Shown here piece after piece: positions 7,913 to 16,990 of a stretch of 64,000 nucleotides of DNA (its first letter is position 1; each line of letters starts with the position of its first letter). The position numbers were made by a program, and so were the translations under genes. The DNA is taken from the NCBI RefSeq assembly GCF_019352895.1, contig NZ_JAAAFX010000004.1, forward strand, positions 1,759,286-1,823,285. Reading direction: 5' to 3'. The DNA comes from Variovorax boronicumulans (lineage in GTDB: Bacteria > Pseudomonadota > Gammaproteobacteria > Burkholderiales > Burkholderiaceae_C). The notes under the pieces were generated by a model. That model worked only from the letters and a program-made list of their open reading frames with translations. It was not told where the DNA came from and did not search any database.

Positions 7913-9499
7913 TCAGAGCGCCTTGCGCAGGCTGGCCGGCGCGATGCGCAGCGCCTCGCGGTACTTGGCCACGGTGCGGCGTGCGCATTCGATGCCCTGC
8001 TCCTTGAGCATCTCGGAAATCTGGCTGTCCGAGAGCGGCTTCTTGATGCTCTCCGAGCTCACGAACTGCTTGATCAGCGCCCGCACCGCGGTGCTCGAGG
8101 CGTTGCCGCCGGCCTCGGTGCCCAGCGCCGAGCCGAAGAAGTACTTGAGCTCGACCGTGCCGTAGGGCGTCGCCATGTACTTGGCGGTGGTCACGCGGCT
8201 GATGGTCGATTCGTGCAGGCCCAGTTCGTCGGCGATCTCGCGCAGCACCAGCGGGCGCATGGCCAGTTCGCCGTGCACGAAGTAGCTCTTCTGCCGCTCG
8301 ACGATGGCGCTGCTCACGCGCAGGATGGTGTCGAAGCGCTGCTGGATGTTCTTGATGAACCAGCGCGCCTCCTGCAGCCGCTGCGACAAGGCCTGGCTGC
8401 CCTCGCCCTTGTGCGACTTGAGCGCGCCAGCGTAGATGTCGTGCACGCGCAGGCGCGGCATCACGTCGGGGTTGAGCATCACGCGGAACTTGACGTTCGT
8501 GCCCTGCCCGGTGCGCGTCACGATGACGTCGGGCACCACGATGTTGCGCTCGACGTCGACGAAGCGCCGGCCCGGCTTGGGCTCCAGCGTGGCGATCAGC
8601 TGCAGCGCGCTGCGCACTTCTTCCTCGTTGCTGCGCGTCAGCGTGGCCAGGCGCTTGAAGTCGCGCCGTGCCAGCAGCTCCATCGGCTGCTTGCAGATCG
8701 CGATCGCGGTCTTGCGCACCTGCGTGTTCTCTTCGGGCTCGTTGGGCACGGCCAGCGCGCGCAGCTGGATCGCCAGGCATTCGCCCAGGTCGCGCGCGCC
8801 GACGCCGACCGGCTCCAGGCTCTGCAGCAGGCCGAGCGCCACCTGGAAGTGGTGCACCAGGCCGTCGAATTCGTCGTTGTCCTCGCCCGCCAGGCCGGAA
8901 GCCAGCGCAGGCAGCGAATCCTCGAGGTAGCCGTCGTCGTTGAGCGACTCGATCAGGAAGCGCAGCGCGGCGCGGTCGCTCTCGTTGAGGCGCAGGCTCA
9001 GCGCCTGGCGGTGCAGGAAGGACTGCAGCGACTCCTGGCTGCGCGCGAGCTCGGTCGCATCGGCGCGTTCGCTGCCGTCGTTGGGGCCGAGGTTGTTGCT
9101 GCTGGCCGGCGCGTCGCCGCCCCACTCGCTGTCGTCGGGCGCCATCTCGACGGTGCCGTCGCCCTCCCAGTCGGGCGCGGCCTCGGGCGCATCGACGGCC
9201 GGCGTGTCGGCCTCGGCGGCCGCGCTGCTCGCGCTGCTCGCGCTGTCGGTGCTGCTCGTGGCCGACGGGCCGGGCGTGAACTCGTCATCGCGCGGCGGCG
9301 GTGCATCGGCGGCATCGACGCCGAACTCCTCGCGCGCGGCCTCTTCGGCCGTGCGTTCCAGGAAGGGGTTCTCGTCGAGCATCTGCTCGACTTCCTGGCT
9401 CAGCTCGAGCGTGGACAGCTGCAGCAGCCGGATCGACTGCTGGAGTTGGGGCGTGAGCGCGAGATGCTGCGAGACACGCAGCGAAAGGCCCTGCTTCAT
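7913..9499 (-). CDS. rpoN: RNA polymerase sigma-54 factor
   Basis: 528 residues. Region I is glutamine-rich (MKQGLSLRVSQHLALTPQLQ...QSIRLLQLSTLEL) and binds activators. Region II is acidic with a Ser/Ala-rich stretch (about 60-140). The core-binding domain follows, then a helix-turn-helix and the C-terminal RpoN box ARRTVAKYREAL that recognises the -24 element. The open frame extends to 9604, but ATG 9499 starts region I. It is placed 19 nt after lptB, the conserved lptA-lptB-rpoN order of proteobacteria. It directs transcription of nitrogen, motility and carbon genes under AAA+ activators. Confidence 0.96.
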   Translation of the reverse strand: MKQGLSLRVSQHLALTPQLQQSIRLLQLSTLELSQEVEQMLDENPFLERTAEEAAREEFGVDAADAPPPRDDEFTPGPSATSSTDSASSASSAAAEADTPAVDAPEAAPDWEGDGTVEMAPDDSEWGGDAPASSNNLGPNDGSERADATELARSQESLQSFLHRQALSLRLNESDRAALRFLIESLNDDGYLEDSLPALASGLAGEDNDEFDGLVHHFQVALGLLQSLEPVGVGARDLGECLAIQLRALAVPNEPEENTQVRKTAIAICKQPMELLARRDFKRLATLTRSNEEEVRSALQLIATLEPKPGRRFVDVERNIVVPDVIVTRTGQGTNVKFRVMLNPDVMPRLRVHDIYAGALKSHKGEGSQALSQRLQEARWFIKNIQQRFDTILRVSSAIVERQKSYFVHGELAMRPLVLREIADELGLHESTISRVTTAKYMATPYGTVELKYFFGSALGTEAGGNASSTAVRALIKQFVSSESIKKPLSDSQISEMLKEQGIECARRTVAKYREALRIAPASLRKAL

Positions 9500-9518
9500 G
9501 GGGGGTCCGGTGCCTCCC

Positions 9519-10337
9519 CTACATCCGGAAGTGCTCGCCCAGGTACACGCGGCGTACCTCGGCGTTGTCGACGATCTCCGAAGGCGTGCCTTGTGCCAGC
9601 ACATGCCCGTCGCTGATGATGAACGCGTGATCGCAGATGCCCAGGGTCTCGCGCACGTTGTGATCGGTGATGAGCACGCCGATGCCGCGGCCCTTGAGGA
9701 AGCTCACGATGCGCTGGATCTCGATCACGGCGATCGGGTCGATGCCGGCGAAGGGCTCGTCGAGCAGGATGAAGCGCGGTTGCGTGGCCAGCGCGCGGGC
9801 GATCTCGACACGGCGACGCTCGCCGCCCGACAGCGCCAGCGCGGGCGAATCGCGCAGATGGTCGACCCGCAGCTCCGCCAGCAGCTCATTGAGCCGCTGC
9901 TCGACACGCGCGTTCGACAGCGGCGCCAGCTTGCCCCTGGCGTCGGGTTCGCGCTGCAGTTCGAGCACGGCCCGCACGTTCTCCTGCACCGTGAGCTTGC
10001 GGAAGATCGAGGCTTCCTGCGGCAGGTAGGACAGGCCCATGCGCGCGCGGCGGTGGATCGGCATGTGGGCGATCGGTTCGCCGTCGATGCTGATCTCTCC
10101 CGCATCGGCGCGCACCAGCCCGACGATCATGTAGAACGAGGTGGTCTTGCCGGCGCCGTTGGGGCCCAGCAGGCCCACCACTTCGCCCTTCTGCACGTCG
10201 AGCGACACGTCCTTGACGACCTGGCGGCTGCCATAGCGCTTCTGCAGGCCGCGCACCTGCAGCCGGCTGACCGACGGATCCGCCACGCCGGTCCCGTCGA
10301 CCGACATCCGCCCGGTGTTCACGCTGCCGTCCGTCAC
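9519..10337 (-). CDS. lptB: LPS export ABC transporter ATPase LptB
   Basis: 272 residues. Walker A GPNGAGKT, signature LSGGERRR, Walker B FILLDEP and the switch His in LITDHN are all present. It powers the LptBFG complex, which extracts lipopolysaccharide from the inner membrane and passes it to LptC and LptA. Compared with E. coli LptB (241 residues) it carries about 28 extra N-terminal residues before [11 protein letters not shown], so an internal start is possible. Its start overlaps the lptA stop by four bases (ATGA), implying translational coupling, and rpoN follows 19 nt later. Confidence 0.95.
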   Translation of the reverse strand: MTDGSVNTGRMSVDGTGVADPSVSRLQVRGLQKRYGSRQVVKDVSLDVQKGEVVGLLGPNGAGKTTSFYMIVGLVRADAGEISIDGEPIAHMPIHRRARMGLSYLPQEASIFRKLTVQENVRAVLELQREPDARGKLAPLSNARVEQRLNELLAELRVDHLRDSPALALSGGERRRVEIARALATQPRFILLDEPFAGIDPIAVIEIQRIVSFLKGRGIGVLITDHNVRETLGICDHAFIISDGHVLAQGTPSEIVDNAEVRRVYLGEHFRM

Positions 10338-11038
10338 GGGCGGGGTTCCGCATCGAGCGTGGTGCTCGGGCGCAGGCCACGGCCCGGCGCGGGCGTCGGG
10401 GTGGCGGGCGCGGTTGCTGGCGATGCCGGTGTGGCCGACGATCTGGCGGCCCCGGACGCTGCCGCCCGGGGCGTGAGGATGGTCCGGACCCGGCTGCCCG
10501 GTGCGCCCGCGGTCACGCTGGCGCCCGGCGCGGCGCTCGCGCCGTTGACGGTGAAGGTGTCCTTGCCCTGGTCGTAGACGATCAGTTCGCCGCTGCTCTC
10601 GTCATTGGGCGTGGCGCCGATCAGCCGGCGCATCACCGCGCGCCGGATGAACTTCACGTTGTCGGCGCGGCTGTCGTATTCGATGACCTCGCCCTCGCCT
10701 TCGGTCCACTCGTCGTCGGCCGTGTCGCGCTTCTGCTTGTAGTAGGCCAGCTTGCCCGGCGCCGCCGTGACCACGCCGTACTGGTAGCCCTCGGGGTCCT
10801 GGCGCACGTCGATGCGCGCGCCGCGGATCAGGATGGTGCCCTTGGTCACCACCACGTTGCCGGTGAACACGCTGGTCTGCTGGAGGTCGTCGTAGCGCAT
10901 GGCATCGGCCTCGATGTTCATGGGCTTGGTCCGATCGGCCTTCTCGGCCAGGGCCGGAAACGCGGCGCAGGCCAGCATCAGCACGGCAGCGCCGGCGCGC
11001 AGGAGGGAGAGGAGTGGGGAGGTGGAGCGCGAGGTCAT
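10334..11038 (-). CDS. lptA: LPS transport periplasmic protein LptA
   Basis: 234 residues with a cleavable signal peptide (hydrophobic [20 protein letters not shown], cleavage near residue 31). The OstA-like beta-jellyroll (about 35-165) includes [13 protein letters not shown] and the repeating [11 protein letters not shown]. It bridges the periplasm, carrying LPS from LptC to LptD. The C-terminus (about 170-234) is a low-complexity Ala/Pro/Thr tail absent from E. coli LptA, probably disordered. First gene of the lptA-lptB-rpoN unit. No lptC is adjacent upstream in this window; the dsbA terminator lies about 60 nt upstream. Confidence 0.93.
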   Translation of the reverse strand: MTSRSTSPLLSLLRAGAAVLMLACAAFPALAEKADRTKPMNIEADAMRYDDLQQTSVFTGNVVVTKGTILIRGARIDVRQDPEGYQYGVVTAAPGKLAYYKQKRDTADDEWTEGEGEVIEYDSRADNVKFIRRAVMRRLIGATPNDESSGELIVYDQGKDTFTVNGASAAPGASVTAGAPGSRVRTILTPRAAASGAARSSATPASPATAPATPTPAPGRGLRPSTTLDAEPRP

Positions 11039-11100
11039 AGAGGCACGAAACTTGCTCGATCATTGTATGCGGCATGGGCGCCGCATCGGTTGCGCAGACG

Positions 11101-11122
11101 AAAAAGCCCGCCGAAGCGGGCT
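11101..11122 (-). terminator. Rho-independent terminator of the argS-SPOR-dsbA operon
   Basis: On the minus strand AGCCCGC-TTCG-GCGGGCT forms a perfect 7-bp stem with a stable UUCG tetraloop, followed by a run of five T. It starts 34 nt after the dsbA stop codon. Confidence 0.9.
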
Positions 11123-11155
11123 GGTTCCGGGAGGAGCCGCACAGGCCTCGGCGCT

Positions 11156-11809
11156 TTACGACTTGCGCGCTTCGGCGATCAGCGCGTTGGTGACTTCGAG
11201 CGCACGGTCCAGCGAGCCGGCGGTGTCGCCGTCGATGTACCAGCGGCCCGCCACGCCCAGTGCGGGCACGCCCGCGACCTGGTAGTCGGCCGTGAGCTGG
11301 GTCGCGCGCTTGGCCTTGCCGGCCACCGAGAAGGACTTGTACAGGTCGGCGAATTTCTTGGCGTCGAAGCCGGGCTGCTTCTCGAACCAGGCCACGATCG
11401 CGGCATCGCCGAACAGCGGCTGGCGCTGCTGGTGGATGGCCTGGAACAGCTTCATCTGGAACTCGTCGACCTTGCCCATGGCCTCGAGCGCGTAGTAGAG
11501 GCGCTGCTTGGGTTCGGTGTCGTTGCCCACGAAGGGCACGGGGATGCGGCGGAACACCACGTCGGCCGGCAGCTGCTTGACCCAGGTCTCCAGGCGCGGC
11601 TCGAAGGCGGCGCAATGCGGGCAGTTGTACGAGAAGAACTCGACCACCTCGACCTTGCCCGCGGGCGTGTCGACCGGTGCCCGCTTGCCCAGCACGATGT
11701 AGTCGGTGCCGGCCTTGGGTGCGCGGCCCTGGGCCTGCACGCCGGTGGCGGCGAAGGGAAGCAGCGCCACCGAGGCGGCGGTCAGCGAAAAGTCACGGCG
11801 TTTCATCAT
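11156..11809 (-). CDS. dsbA: Thiol:disulfide interchange protein DsbA
   Basis: 217 residues with a Tat/Sec-like leader (MMKRRDFSLTAASVALLPF...VQA). The thioredoxin fold carries the catalytic motif FFSYNCPHCAAFEP and the cis-Pro in AGVPALGV. It oxidises cysteine pairs in exported proteins in the periplasm and is reoxidised by DsbB. The frame is open to 11896, but the ATG pair at 11809/11806 follows GAGAACC at proper spacing and begins the leader. Last gene of the argS-SPOR-dsbA run, ended by the hairpin at 11101-11122. The twin Arg followed by DF in the leader is compatible with Tat export, as in other betaproteobacterial DsbA proteins. Confidence 0.94.
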   Translation of the reverse strand: MMKRRDFSLTAASVALLPFAATGVQAQGRAPKAGTDYIVLGKRAPVDTPAGKVEVVEFFSYNCPHCAAFEPRLETWVKQLPADVVFRRIPVPFVGNDTEPKQRLYYALEAMGKVDEFQMKLFQAIHQQRQPLFGDAAIVAWFEKQPGFDAKKFADLYKSFSVAGKAKRATQLTADYQVAGVPALGVAGRWYIDGDTAGSLDRALEVTNALIAEARKS

Positions 11810-11914
11810 CAAAGGTTCTCCAGTGCGGCTGACTGAGCCGCGAGACCGGTGCGGAGTTCCCGCACCGAAGAAATCGAGGGACGCGCGACATCGCATCGGG
11901 CCGAGGCCCTGCGC

Positions 11915-12613
11915 CTATCGTTGAACGCGCACGAGATTGGATTCGAAGCCGCCACCGTCGAGGCGCGACTTGAGCCGGTCGGCATCATCCTTCTTGTTGA
12001 AAGGCCCGGCGCGCACACGGAATACCGTGCGGCCGGCCTGTTCACGCTCGGTGATCCGGGCCTCCACGCCCATCAGCGAGAGCTTGGCGCGCTGGGCTTC
12101 GGCGTCCTCGGTGGTGCGGAAGGCGCCGGCCTGCACGAAGTAGACGAAGGGGTCGGGTCCGTCGCCGACGGTGCCGACCGGGCCGACGGCACCGGCACGC
12201 GCGCGCGCCAGGTCGCCCAGCGGATCGGCCGAGGTCGACGGCTTGGCGACTTCGGCCGGCGCCACCGTGCGCGGCTTGCCCGACTGCGCGGTGCCGGAGG
12301 CATCGGGCGGCACCACCACCGGCACCGGGCCGGTGGACGGAGGATTGAGCGGACCGGCCGAGGCCGGCTGCGAGGTCTCGGGCGGCGTGGCCGGACGTGC
12401 CGACGGCTTGCCCGAAAGCGGCGCGTTCGGGTTCCAGTCGCGGTTCTTGCGCGCCTCGGCCTCGTCCTGCTCGGCACCGCCGCGCTGGGTCTTGGTCATG
12501 AACGGGATCGGCACCTTGGTCACGTAGACCGCGATGCCGAGCGCCACGCCGAGTCCCAGCACGATCCCGATGATCAGGCCGATGGCCGTGTTGCCGCGTT
12601 GTCTTGTTTTCAT
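11915..12613 (-). CDS. SPOR-domain membrane protein (FtsN-like)
   Basis: 232 residues. A single N-terminal membrane anchor (GLIIGIVLGLGVALGIAVYV) leaves the rest in the periplasm: a Pro/Ala/Ser-rich unstructured spacer (about 60-150), then a C-terminal SPOR domain (FVYFVQAGAFRTTEDAEAQR ... VFRVRAGPF) that binds denuded glycan strands at the septum. This is the domain layout of FtsN, although the short essential FtsN peptide cannot be identified by eye. ATG 12613 precedes the anchor and lies 13 nt after the argS stop, so the two are cotranscribed. Confidence 0.85.
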   Translation of the reverse strand: MKTRQRGNTAIGLIIGIVLGLGVALGIAVYVTKVPIPFMTKTQRGGAEQDEAEARKNRDWNPNAPLSGKPSARPATPPETSQPASAGPLNPPSTGPVPVVVPPDASGTAQSGKPRTVAPAEVAKPSTSADPLGDLARARAGAVGPVGTVGDGPDPFVYFVQAGAFRTTEDAEAQRAKLSLMGVEARITEREQAGRTVFRVRAGPFNKKDDADRLKSRLDGGGFESNLVRVQR

Positions 12614-12626
12614 TTTGGGAAGGGGT

Positions 12627-14312
12627 TCACATCTTGCGCGGCGCACTGACGCCGAGCACTGCGAGGCCATTGTGCAGCACCTGCGCGGTGGCGGCGACGA
12701 GCGCCAGCCGCGCCTTCTTGACCGCCTCGTCGTCGACCAGGATGCGCTCGGCGTCGTAGTAGCTGTGGTAACTGGCCGCGAGCTCGCGCAGGTAGAAGGT
12801 CACGTCGTGCGGCGCGAAATCGGCCGCCGCGGCCGTCAGCATCGCCGGGTACTTGGCCAGCAGCAGCATCAGCGCCTGCGCCGCCGGGCTCTCGAGCGCC
12901 GACAGGTCGACGCCCTGCAGCGCGGCCACGTCGCCCCCCCAGGCCGCCAGTACCGAGCAGATGCGCGCATGCGCGTACTGCACGTAGTAGACCGGGTTGT
13001 CGTTGTTCTTCGCCACCGCGAGGTCGATGTCGAAGGTGTATTCGGTGTCGGGCTTGCGCGAGAGCAGGAAGAAGCGCACGGCGTCGGTGCTGGTCCATTC
13101 GATCAGGTCGCGCAGCGTGACGTAGCTGCCCGCGCGCTTGCTGATCTTGACCTCCTCGCCGCCCTTGACCACGCGCACCATGGTGTGGAGCACGTAGTCG
13201 GGGTAGCCGGCCGGGATGCCGACGCCGGCCGCCTGCAGGCCCGCGCGCACCCGCGCGATCGTGCCGTGGTGGTCGGTGCCCTGGATGTTCACGACCTTGT
13301 GGAAGCCGCGCTCCCACTTGGCGATGTGATAGGCCACGTCGGGCACGAAGTAGGTGTACGTGCCGTCCTGCTTGCGCATGACGCGGTCCTTGTCGTCGCC
13401 GTAGTCGGTCGACTTGAGCCACAGCGCGCCGTCCTGCTCGTAGGTCTTGCCGGCATCGATCAGCTTCTGCACCGTGGCGGCCACGCGGCCGCTGGTGTAG
13501 AGGCTGGACTCCAGGTAGTAGTTGTCGAACTTCACCTGGAAGGCCTTGAGGTCCAGGTCCTGCTCGCGGCGCAGGTAGGCCACCGCGAACTGGCGGATCG
13601 AGTCGAGGTCCTCGACGTCGCCGCTGGCCGTGTAGGCGCGGTCGTCGGCGCTGACGGTCTTCTTCGCCTTGAAGTCCTCGGCGATGTCGGCGATGTAGTC
13701 GCCGTTGTACGCCGCGGCCTTCTCGCCGCTCGGCCATTCGGCGTCGCCCGGCTTGAAGCCCTGCAGCCGCAGCTGGGTGCTGTGGGCCAGGGTCTGGATC
13801 TGCACGCCGGCGTCGTTGTAATAGAACTCGCGGTAGACATCCGCGCCCTGCGTCGAGAGCAGGCTGCAGATCGCATCGCCCAGCGCCGCCTGGCGGCCGT
13901 GGCCGACGTGCAGCGGGCCGGTCGGGTTGGCCGAGACGAACTCGACCAGCACCTTGTCGCCGGTGGCGGGCTGCCGGCCGAAAGCCTCGCCGGCCGCGAG
14001 CACCTCGCGCACGATCTGCTGCTTGGCCGCGGTCTTGAGCCGGATGTTGAGGAAGCCCGGGCCGGCGATCTCGACGGCGTCGACCCACTGGCCGAAGGCC
14101 GGCGTGGCGCGCAGCGCGGCGCTGAGTTCCTCGGCGAGCTCGCGCGGCTTGCGCCCCAGGGGTTTGGCGAGCTGCATCGCCGCCGTGCTGGCGAAATCGC
14201 CGTGCGCTGCCACCTTGGGCGATTCGAAGATCGCCTTGGCACCAGCACCGGGGGAAAAGGATTCGAGCGTGTTCGCGAGCGCCGCGAGCAGCTCCTGTTT
14301 GACCAATAGCAT
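12627..14312 (-). CDS. argS: Arginyl-tRNA synthetase
   Basis: 561 residues, against 577 in E. coli. The class I HIGH motif appears as HVGHGR within [12 protein letters not shown], and the KMSKS equivalent is KISKRAG. The N-terminal Add-1 domain and C-terminal anticodon-binding helices (DALRM, ending [13 protein letters not shown]) are present. It charges tRNA-Arg in the cytoplasm. First gene of the argS-SPOR-dsbA operon. Its promoter must lie in the 132-nt gap shared with the divergent PsiF-like gene. Confidence 0.97.
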   Translation of the reverse strand: MLLVKQELLAALANTLESFSPGAGAKAIFESPKVAAHGDFASTAAMQLAKPLGRKPRELAEELSAALRATPAFGQWVDAVEIAGPGFLNIRLKTAAKQQIVREVLAAGEAFGRQPATGDKVLVEFVSANPTGPLHVGHGRQAALGDAICSLLSTQGADVYREFYYNDAGVQIQTLAHSTQLRLQGFKPGDAEWPSGEKAAAYNGDYIADIAEDFKAKKTVSADDRAYTASGDVEDLDSIRQFAVAYLRREQDLDLKAFQVKFDNYYLESSLYTSGRVAATVQKLIDAGKTYEQDGALWLKSTDYGDDKDRVMRKQDGTYTYFVPDVAYHIAKWERGFHKVVNIQGTDHHGTIARVRAGLQAAGVGIPAGYPDYVLHTMVRVVKGGEEVKISKRAGSYVTLRDLIEWTSTDAVRFFLLSRKPDTEYTFDIDLAVAKNNDNPVYYVQYAHARICSVLAAWGGDVAALQGVDLSALESPAAQALMLLLAKYPAMLTAAAADFAPHDVTFYLRELAASYHSYYDAERILVDDEAVKKARLALVAATAQVLHNGLAVLGVSAPRKM

Positions 14313-14444
14313 CGCCGGATTTTACCGGGGGCAAACCCGAGCCCTGCTGACGATCGTCATCCAATCGTTGCCGTGGCCCGTTAGGATGGTTCGCCCCAGG
14401 GTGGGGCACCGGTCACAACCAACCTTGCAAGGACGTATCCCATC

Positions 14445-14783
14445 ATGAAAAAGCTCCTTTCCCTGGTCGCCTCCACCATCGCCCTGGGCGCCTGCCTGTC
14501 GTTCGGCGCCTATGCACAGGACAAGACCGCCGCACCGGCGGCCGCGCCCGCTGTCGCGGCCGCCGCCGGCGCCACCTGCGACGCCAAGGCGGTCGACAAG
14601 AATGGCAAGGCGCTGTCCGGCGCCGCCAAGAACAGTTTCGTGAAGAAGTGTGAAAAGGACAGCAAGGCCGCCTCGGCACCCGCCTGCGCCGCCAAGGCCA
14701 TCGACAAGAACGGCAAGGCCCTGGCCGGCGCTGCGAAGACCAGCTTCGTCAAGAAGTGCGAAGCGGACGCCGCCAAGGGCTGA
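14445..14783 (+). CDS. Periplasmic protein with two PsiF-type repeats
   Basis: 112 residues. A clear signal peptide (MKKLLSLVASTIALGACLSFGAYA) and an Ala/Pro spacer precede two near-identical 27-residue units, CDAKAVDKNGKALSGAAKNS and CAAKAIDKNGKALAGAAKTS, each followed by FVKKCE. The paired Cys and basic pattern match the PsiF repeat, named for a phosphate-starvation-inducible E. coli protein of unknown function. Cys pairs could be oxidised by the DsbA encoded nearby. An AAGGA lies about 11 nt before the ATG, and a strong terminator follows at 14815. Confidence 0.8.
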   Translation: MKKLLSLVASTIALGACLSFGAYAQDKTAAPAAAPAVAAAAGATCDAKAVDKNGKALSGAAKNSFVKKCEKDSKAASAPACAAKAIDKNGKALAGAAKTSFVKKCEADAAKG

Positions 14784-14814
14784 GGCCACGCTGCGCGGGC
14801 AGCCGCGAACAGGA

Positions 14815-14838
14815 GGCCCGCCGTGTGCGGGCCTTTTT
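14815..14838 (+). terminator. Rho-independent terminator after the PsiF-like gene
   Basis: Stem GGCCCGC/GCGGGCC with loop CGTGT, then five T. It lies 31 nt after the stop codon and just before the convergent DUF2214 gene end. Confidence 0.88.
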
Positions 14839-14846
14839 CATGGCAC

Positions 14847-15299
14847 CTACTTCCCGAAGCCGCGCGCCAAAAAGACGGCGAACAGCGGGATCACCGCGAT
14901 CAGGTGTGCCTGCACCATCACCAGCCGGCGGGTCTTCGTGACCTCGGCGGCGGCCGGCAGCGCGCCGGTCGCGCGCAGCGTCTTGCGCCAGCGCAGGTAG
15001 GTCAGCGTCGGGAAGATCGAGACCAGGCCGACCACGATGAACAAGGTGAGCTTCACGTGCAGCAGCGGGTTGGTCCAGTACCAGGCCGTGCCCTTGACGC
15101 CCAGCAGCGTGCGGGCGATGCCGGTGGCCAGTACCGCGACCGCCGCGATGCCGTAGACCCGGTCCACGGTGGCCAGGCGCTCGACCACGGCCGCGTTGAG
15201 CCACTGCACGCGGCACAGCGCGGCTTCGCTGGAGACGAACACGACCATCGTGAGGATGGCCAGCAGGTGCAGGTAGGCGAGGATGGCTTCGAGGGTCAT
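14847..15299 (-). CDS. DUF2214 family integral membrane protein
   Basis: 150 residues with four hydrophobic helices (ILAYLHLLAILTMVVFV; YGIAAVAVLATGIARTLL; VKLTLFIVVGLVSIF; LIAVIPLFAVFLARG). The His-containing first helix (YLHLL) and the TGIARTLLG loop fit the DUF2214 family of small inner-membrane proteins with no assigned role. It begins 61 nt downstream of the LysR gene on the same strand and converges on the terminator of the PsiF-like gene. Function unknown. Confidence 0.75.
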   Translation of the reverse strand: MTLEAILAYLHLLAILTMVVFVSSEAALCRVQWLNAAVVERLATVDRVYGIAAVAVLATGIARTLLGVKGTAWYWTNPLLHVKLTLFIVVGLVSIFPTLTYLRWRKTLRATGALPAAAEVTKTRRLVMVQAHLIAVIPLFAVFLARGFGK

Positions 15300-15360
15300 C
15301 GATGGCTCTCTTCTTCGTCGGGGGGTGGTACGGTGCGGCCGATTGTGCCGTCTTGTTTCG

Positions 15361-16284
15361 TCATCCGGCCGACCAGAACTCCGGTCGGCCGTACTCGGCC
15401 TTGAGGAAATCCAGCCAGAGCCGCACCCGCAGCGCCAGGTGCTTGCGCTGGGGAAACACCGCGTAGATGCCGTTGGGCGGCGCCGCGTAGTCGTCGAGCA
15501 GCGGCACCAGCAGCCCGGCCTCGACCTCGGCCTCGATCTCCCAGCTGCTGCGCCAGGCGATGCCGTGGCCGGCCAGGCACCAGTCGTGCAGCACCTGGCC
15601 GTCGGAGCAGTCGAGCGGGCCGGTGGGTTTCATGTGGACGATCTCGGCCTCGCCCTGGGCCGAGCCCACGCGAAATGCCCAGCCGCGGGTCTGCGAGGCA
15701 TCGCTCGACAAGGTCAGGCAGGCGAAGCGCGCCAGCTCCGACGGATGGCGCGGTGTGCCGTGGCGGCGCAGGAATTCGGGCGTGGCCACGCAGCGCCGGC
15801 GGTTGTCGGCCAGGCGCAGGCTCACCAGCGAGGAATCGGGCAGGTCGCCCACGCGCACCGCGCAATCGAAGCTCTCGCCCGCGACGTCGACCACCCGGTC
15901 GCTCAGGTTGAGCGAAATCGTCACTTCCGGATGCAGCACATGGAAGCGCGGCACCAGCGGCGCGACATGGCGGCGCCCGAAGCCCGCCGGCGCCGTGACC
16001 CGCAGGTGGCCGCTGGCCTTGACGCCACCCGCGCTGACGCTGGCCTCGGCATTGGCGAACTCCGCCAGCAGGCGCTGGCAGTCCTCGAGGTAGGCGCTGC
16101 CCTCGTGGGTCAGCGTAAGGCGCCGCGTGGTGCGCAGCAGCAGCTTGACGCCCAGCCGCTCCTCCAGCGCGTCGATGCGCCGGCCGATGATGGCCGGCGC
16201 CACGCCCTCGGCCTTGGCGGCCGCGGTGAGGCTGCCGCGGGTCGCGACCGAGACGAAGGATTCGAGTTGGGTGAGGCGGTCCAT
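15361..16284 (-). CDS. LysR-family transcriptional regulator
   Basis: 307 residues. The N-terminal helix-turn-helix (MDRLTQLESFVSVATRGSLT, then AAAKAEGVAPAIIGRRIDAL) and the substrate-binding domain HLRVTAPAGFGRRHVAPLVP place it in the AaeR/DsdC-like LysR branch common in Comamonadaceae. It faces away from the TetR-efflux operon, with 94 nt between starts. That gap contains the palindrome at 16333-16358, which may serve one or both promoters. Whether it regulates the efflux operon, the DUF2214 gene downstream or something distant is not evident. Confidence 0.87.
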   Translation of the reverse strand: MDRLTQLESFVSVATRGSLTAAAKAEGVAPAIIGRRIDALEERLGVKLLLRTTRRLTLTHEGSAYLEDCQRLLAEFANAEASVSAGGVKASGHLRVTAPAGFGRRHVAPLVPRFHVLHPEVTISLNLSDRVVDVAGESFDCAVRVGDLPDSSLVSLRLADNRRRCVATPEFLRRHGTPRHPSELARFACLTLSSDASQTRGWAFRVGSAQGEAEIVHMKPTGPLDCSDGQVLHDWCLAGHGIAWRSSWEIEAEVEAGLLVPLLDDYAAPPNGIYAVFPQRKHLALRVRLWLDFLKAEYGRPEFWSAG

Positions 16285-16332
16285 CGGTGGCGATTATGGG
16301 GAGCACGGCAGGTCGCCAGCACGAAATTCGAT

Positions 16333-16358
16333 GTTTCGATACAATATAGTTTCGAAAC
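16333..16358. promoter_or_regulatory. Putative TetR operator overlapping a -10 element
   Basis: GTTTCGA (16333-16339) and TCGAAAC (16352-16358) form an inverted repeat, and an additional TTCGATGTTTCGA direct repeat abuts the left arm. A TACAAT at 16340-16345 could be a -10 box and lies inside the palindrome, so a bound repressor would block initiation. It is AT-rich against the surroundings and 20 nt upstream of the TetR start. Confidence 0.55.
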
Positions 16359-16378
16359 CATTTCGTTCCGTAATTTTC

Positions 16379-16990
16379 ATGACCACCGATACGCCCCTCC
16401 CAACCCCCGGCCGCCCGCGCGATGCCGCGCTCGACGCGAGCATCCTGCGCGCCGCCATGGAGATCCTGGGCGAGTCCGGCATCCATGCCGTGACCATGGA
16501 CGCGGTGGCGCAGCGCGCGGGCGCGGGCAAGGCCTCGCTCTACCGGCGCTGGAAGTCCAAGGACGAACTGCTGGCCGATGCGCTCACGCTGCATTCGCCG
16601 GTCGACGTGGAGGTCGACACCGGTTCGCTGCGCGGCGACCTGGCCAAGGTCTACGAGCACTACTACGGCCTGGGCAACCACGTGATGCAGGCCGCCATGC
16701 AGGAAATGCTGGGCAACGTGCGCCAGCACATGGCCTGGACCCAGAAGGTCGCGCCCGAGCGGCTCACGGCGCGCCGCGCCAAGGTGCGCACGCTGGTCGA
16801 GCGCGCAGTCGCACGCGGCGAGATCGCGGCGCCGGAGGACATGGACATGCTGCTCGACCTGGTGCCGGCCATGATCCTGTACCGCTACAACACGCGCGGC
16901 CAGAAGGTCAGCCGCGCCTCGATCGCGCGCTTCATCGACGGCCTGGTGCTGCCGCTGACCCGTGCGCCAGGCAAGGACACGGCGCCATGA
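16379..16990 (+). CDS. TetR-family transcriptional regulator of the adjacent efflux operon
   Basis: 203 residues. The N-terminal helix-turn-helix (ILGESGIHAVTMDAVAQRAG, then GKASLYRRWKSKDELLADAL) is standard TetR/AcrR. The all-helical C-terminal half would bind the inducer. The frame is open upstream, but ATG 16379 is the usual family start and lies just after the palindrome at 16333-16358. Its stop overlaps the start of the MFS pump gene (ATGA), so regulator and pump are cotranscribed and autoregulation is likely: drug binding would release the operator and raise both. Confidence 0.88.
   Translation: MTTDTPLPTPGRPRDAALDASILRAAMEILGESGIHAVTMDAVAQRAGAGKASLYRRWKSKDELLADALTLHSPVDVEVDTGSLRGDLAKVYEHYYGLGNHVMQAAMQEMLGNVRQHMAWTQKVAPERLTARRAKVRTLVERAVARGEIAAPEDMDMLLDLVPAMILYRYNTRGQKVSRASIARFIDGLVLPLTRAPGKDTAP

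Noticed and set aside
12534-14309. Plus-strand 591-codon frame opposite argS
   Set aside because: Antisense shadow; argS on the minus strand has all synthetase motifs.
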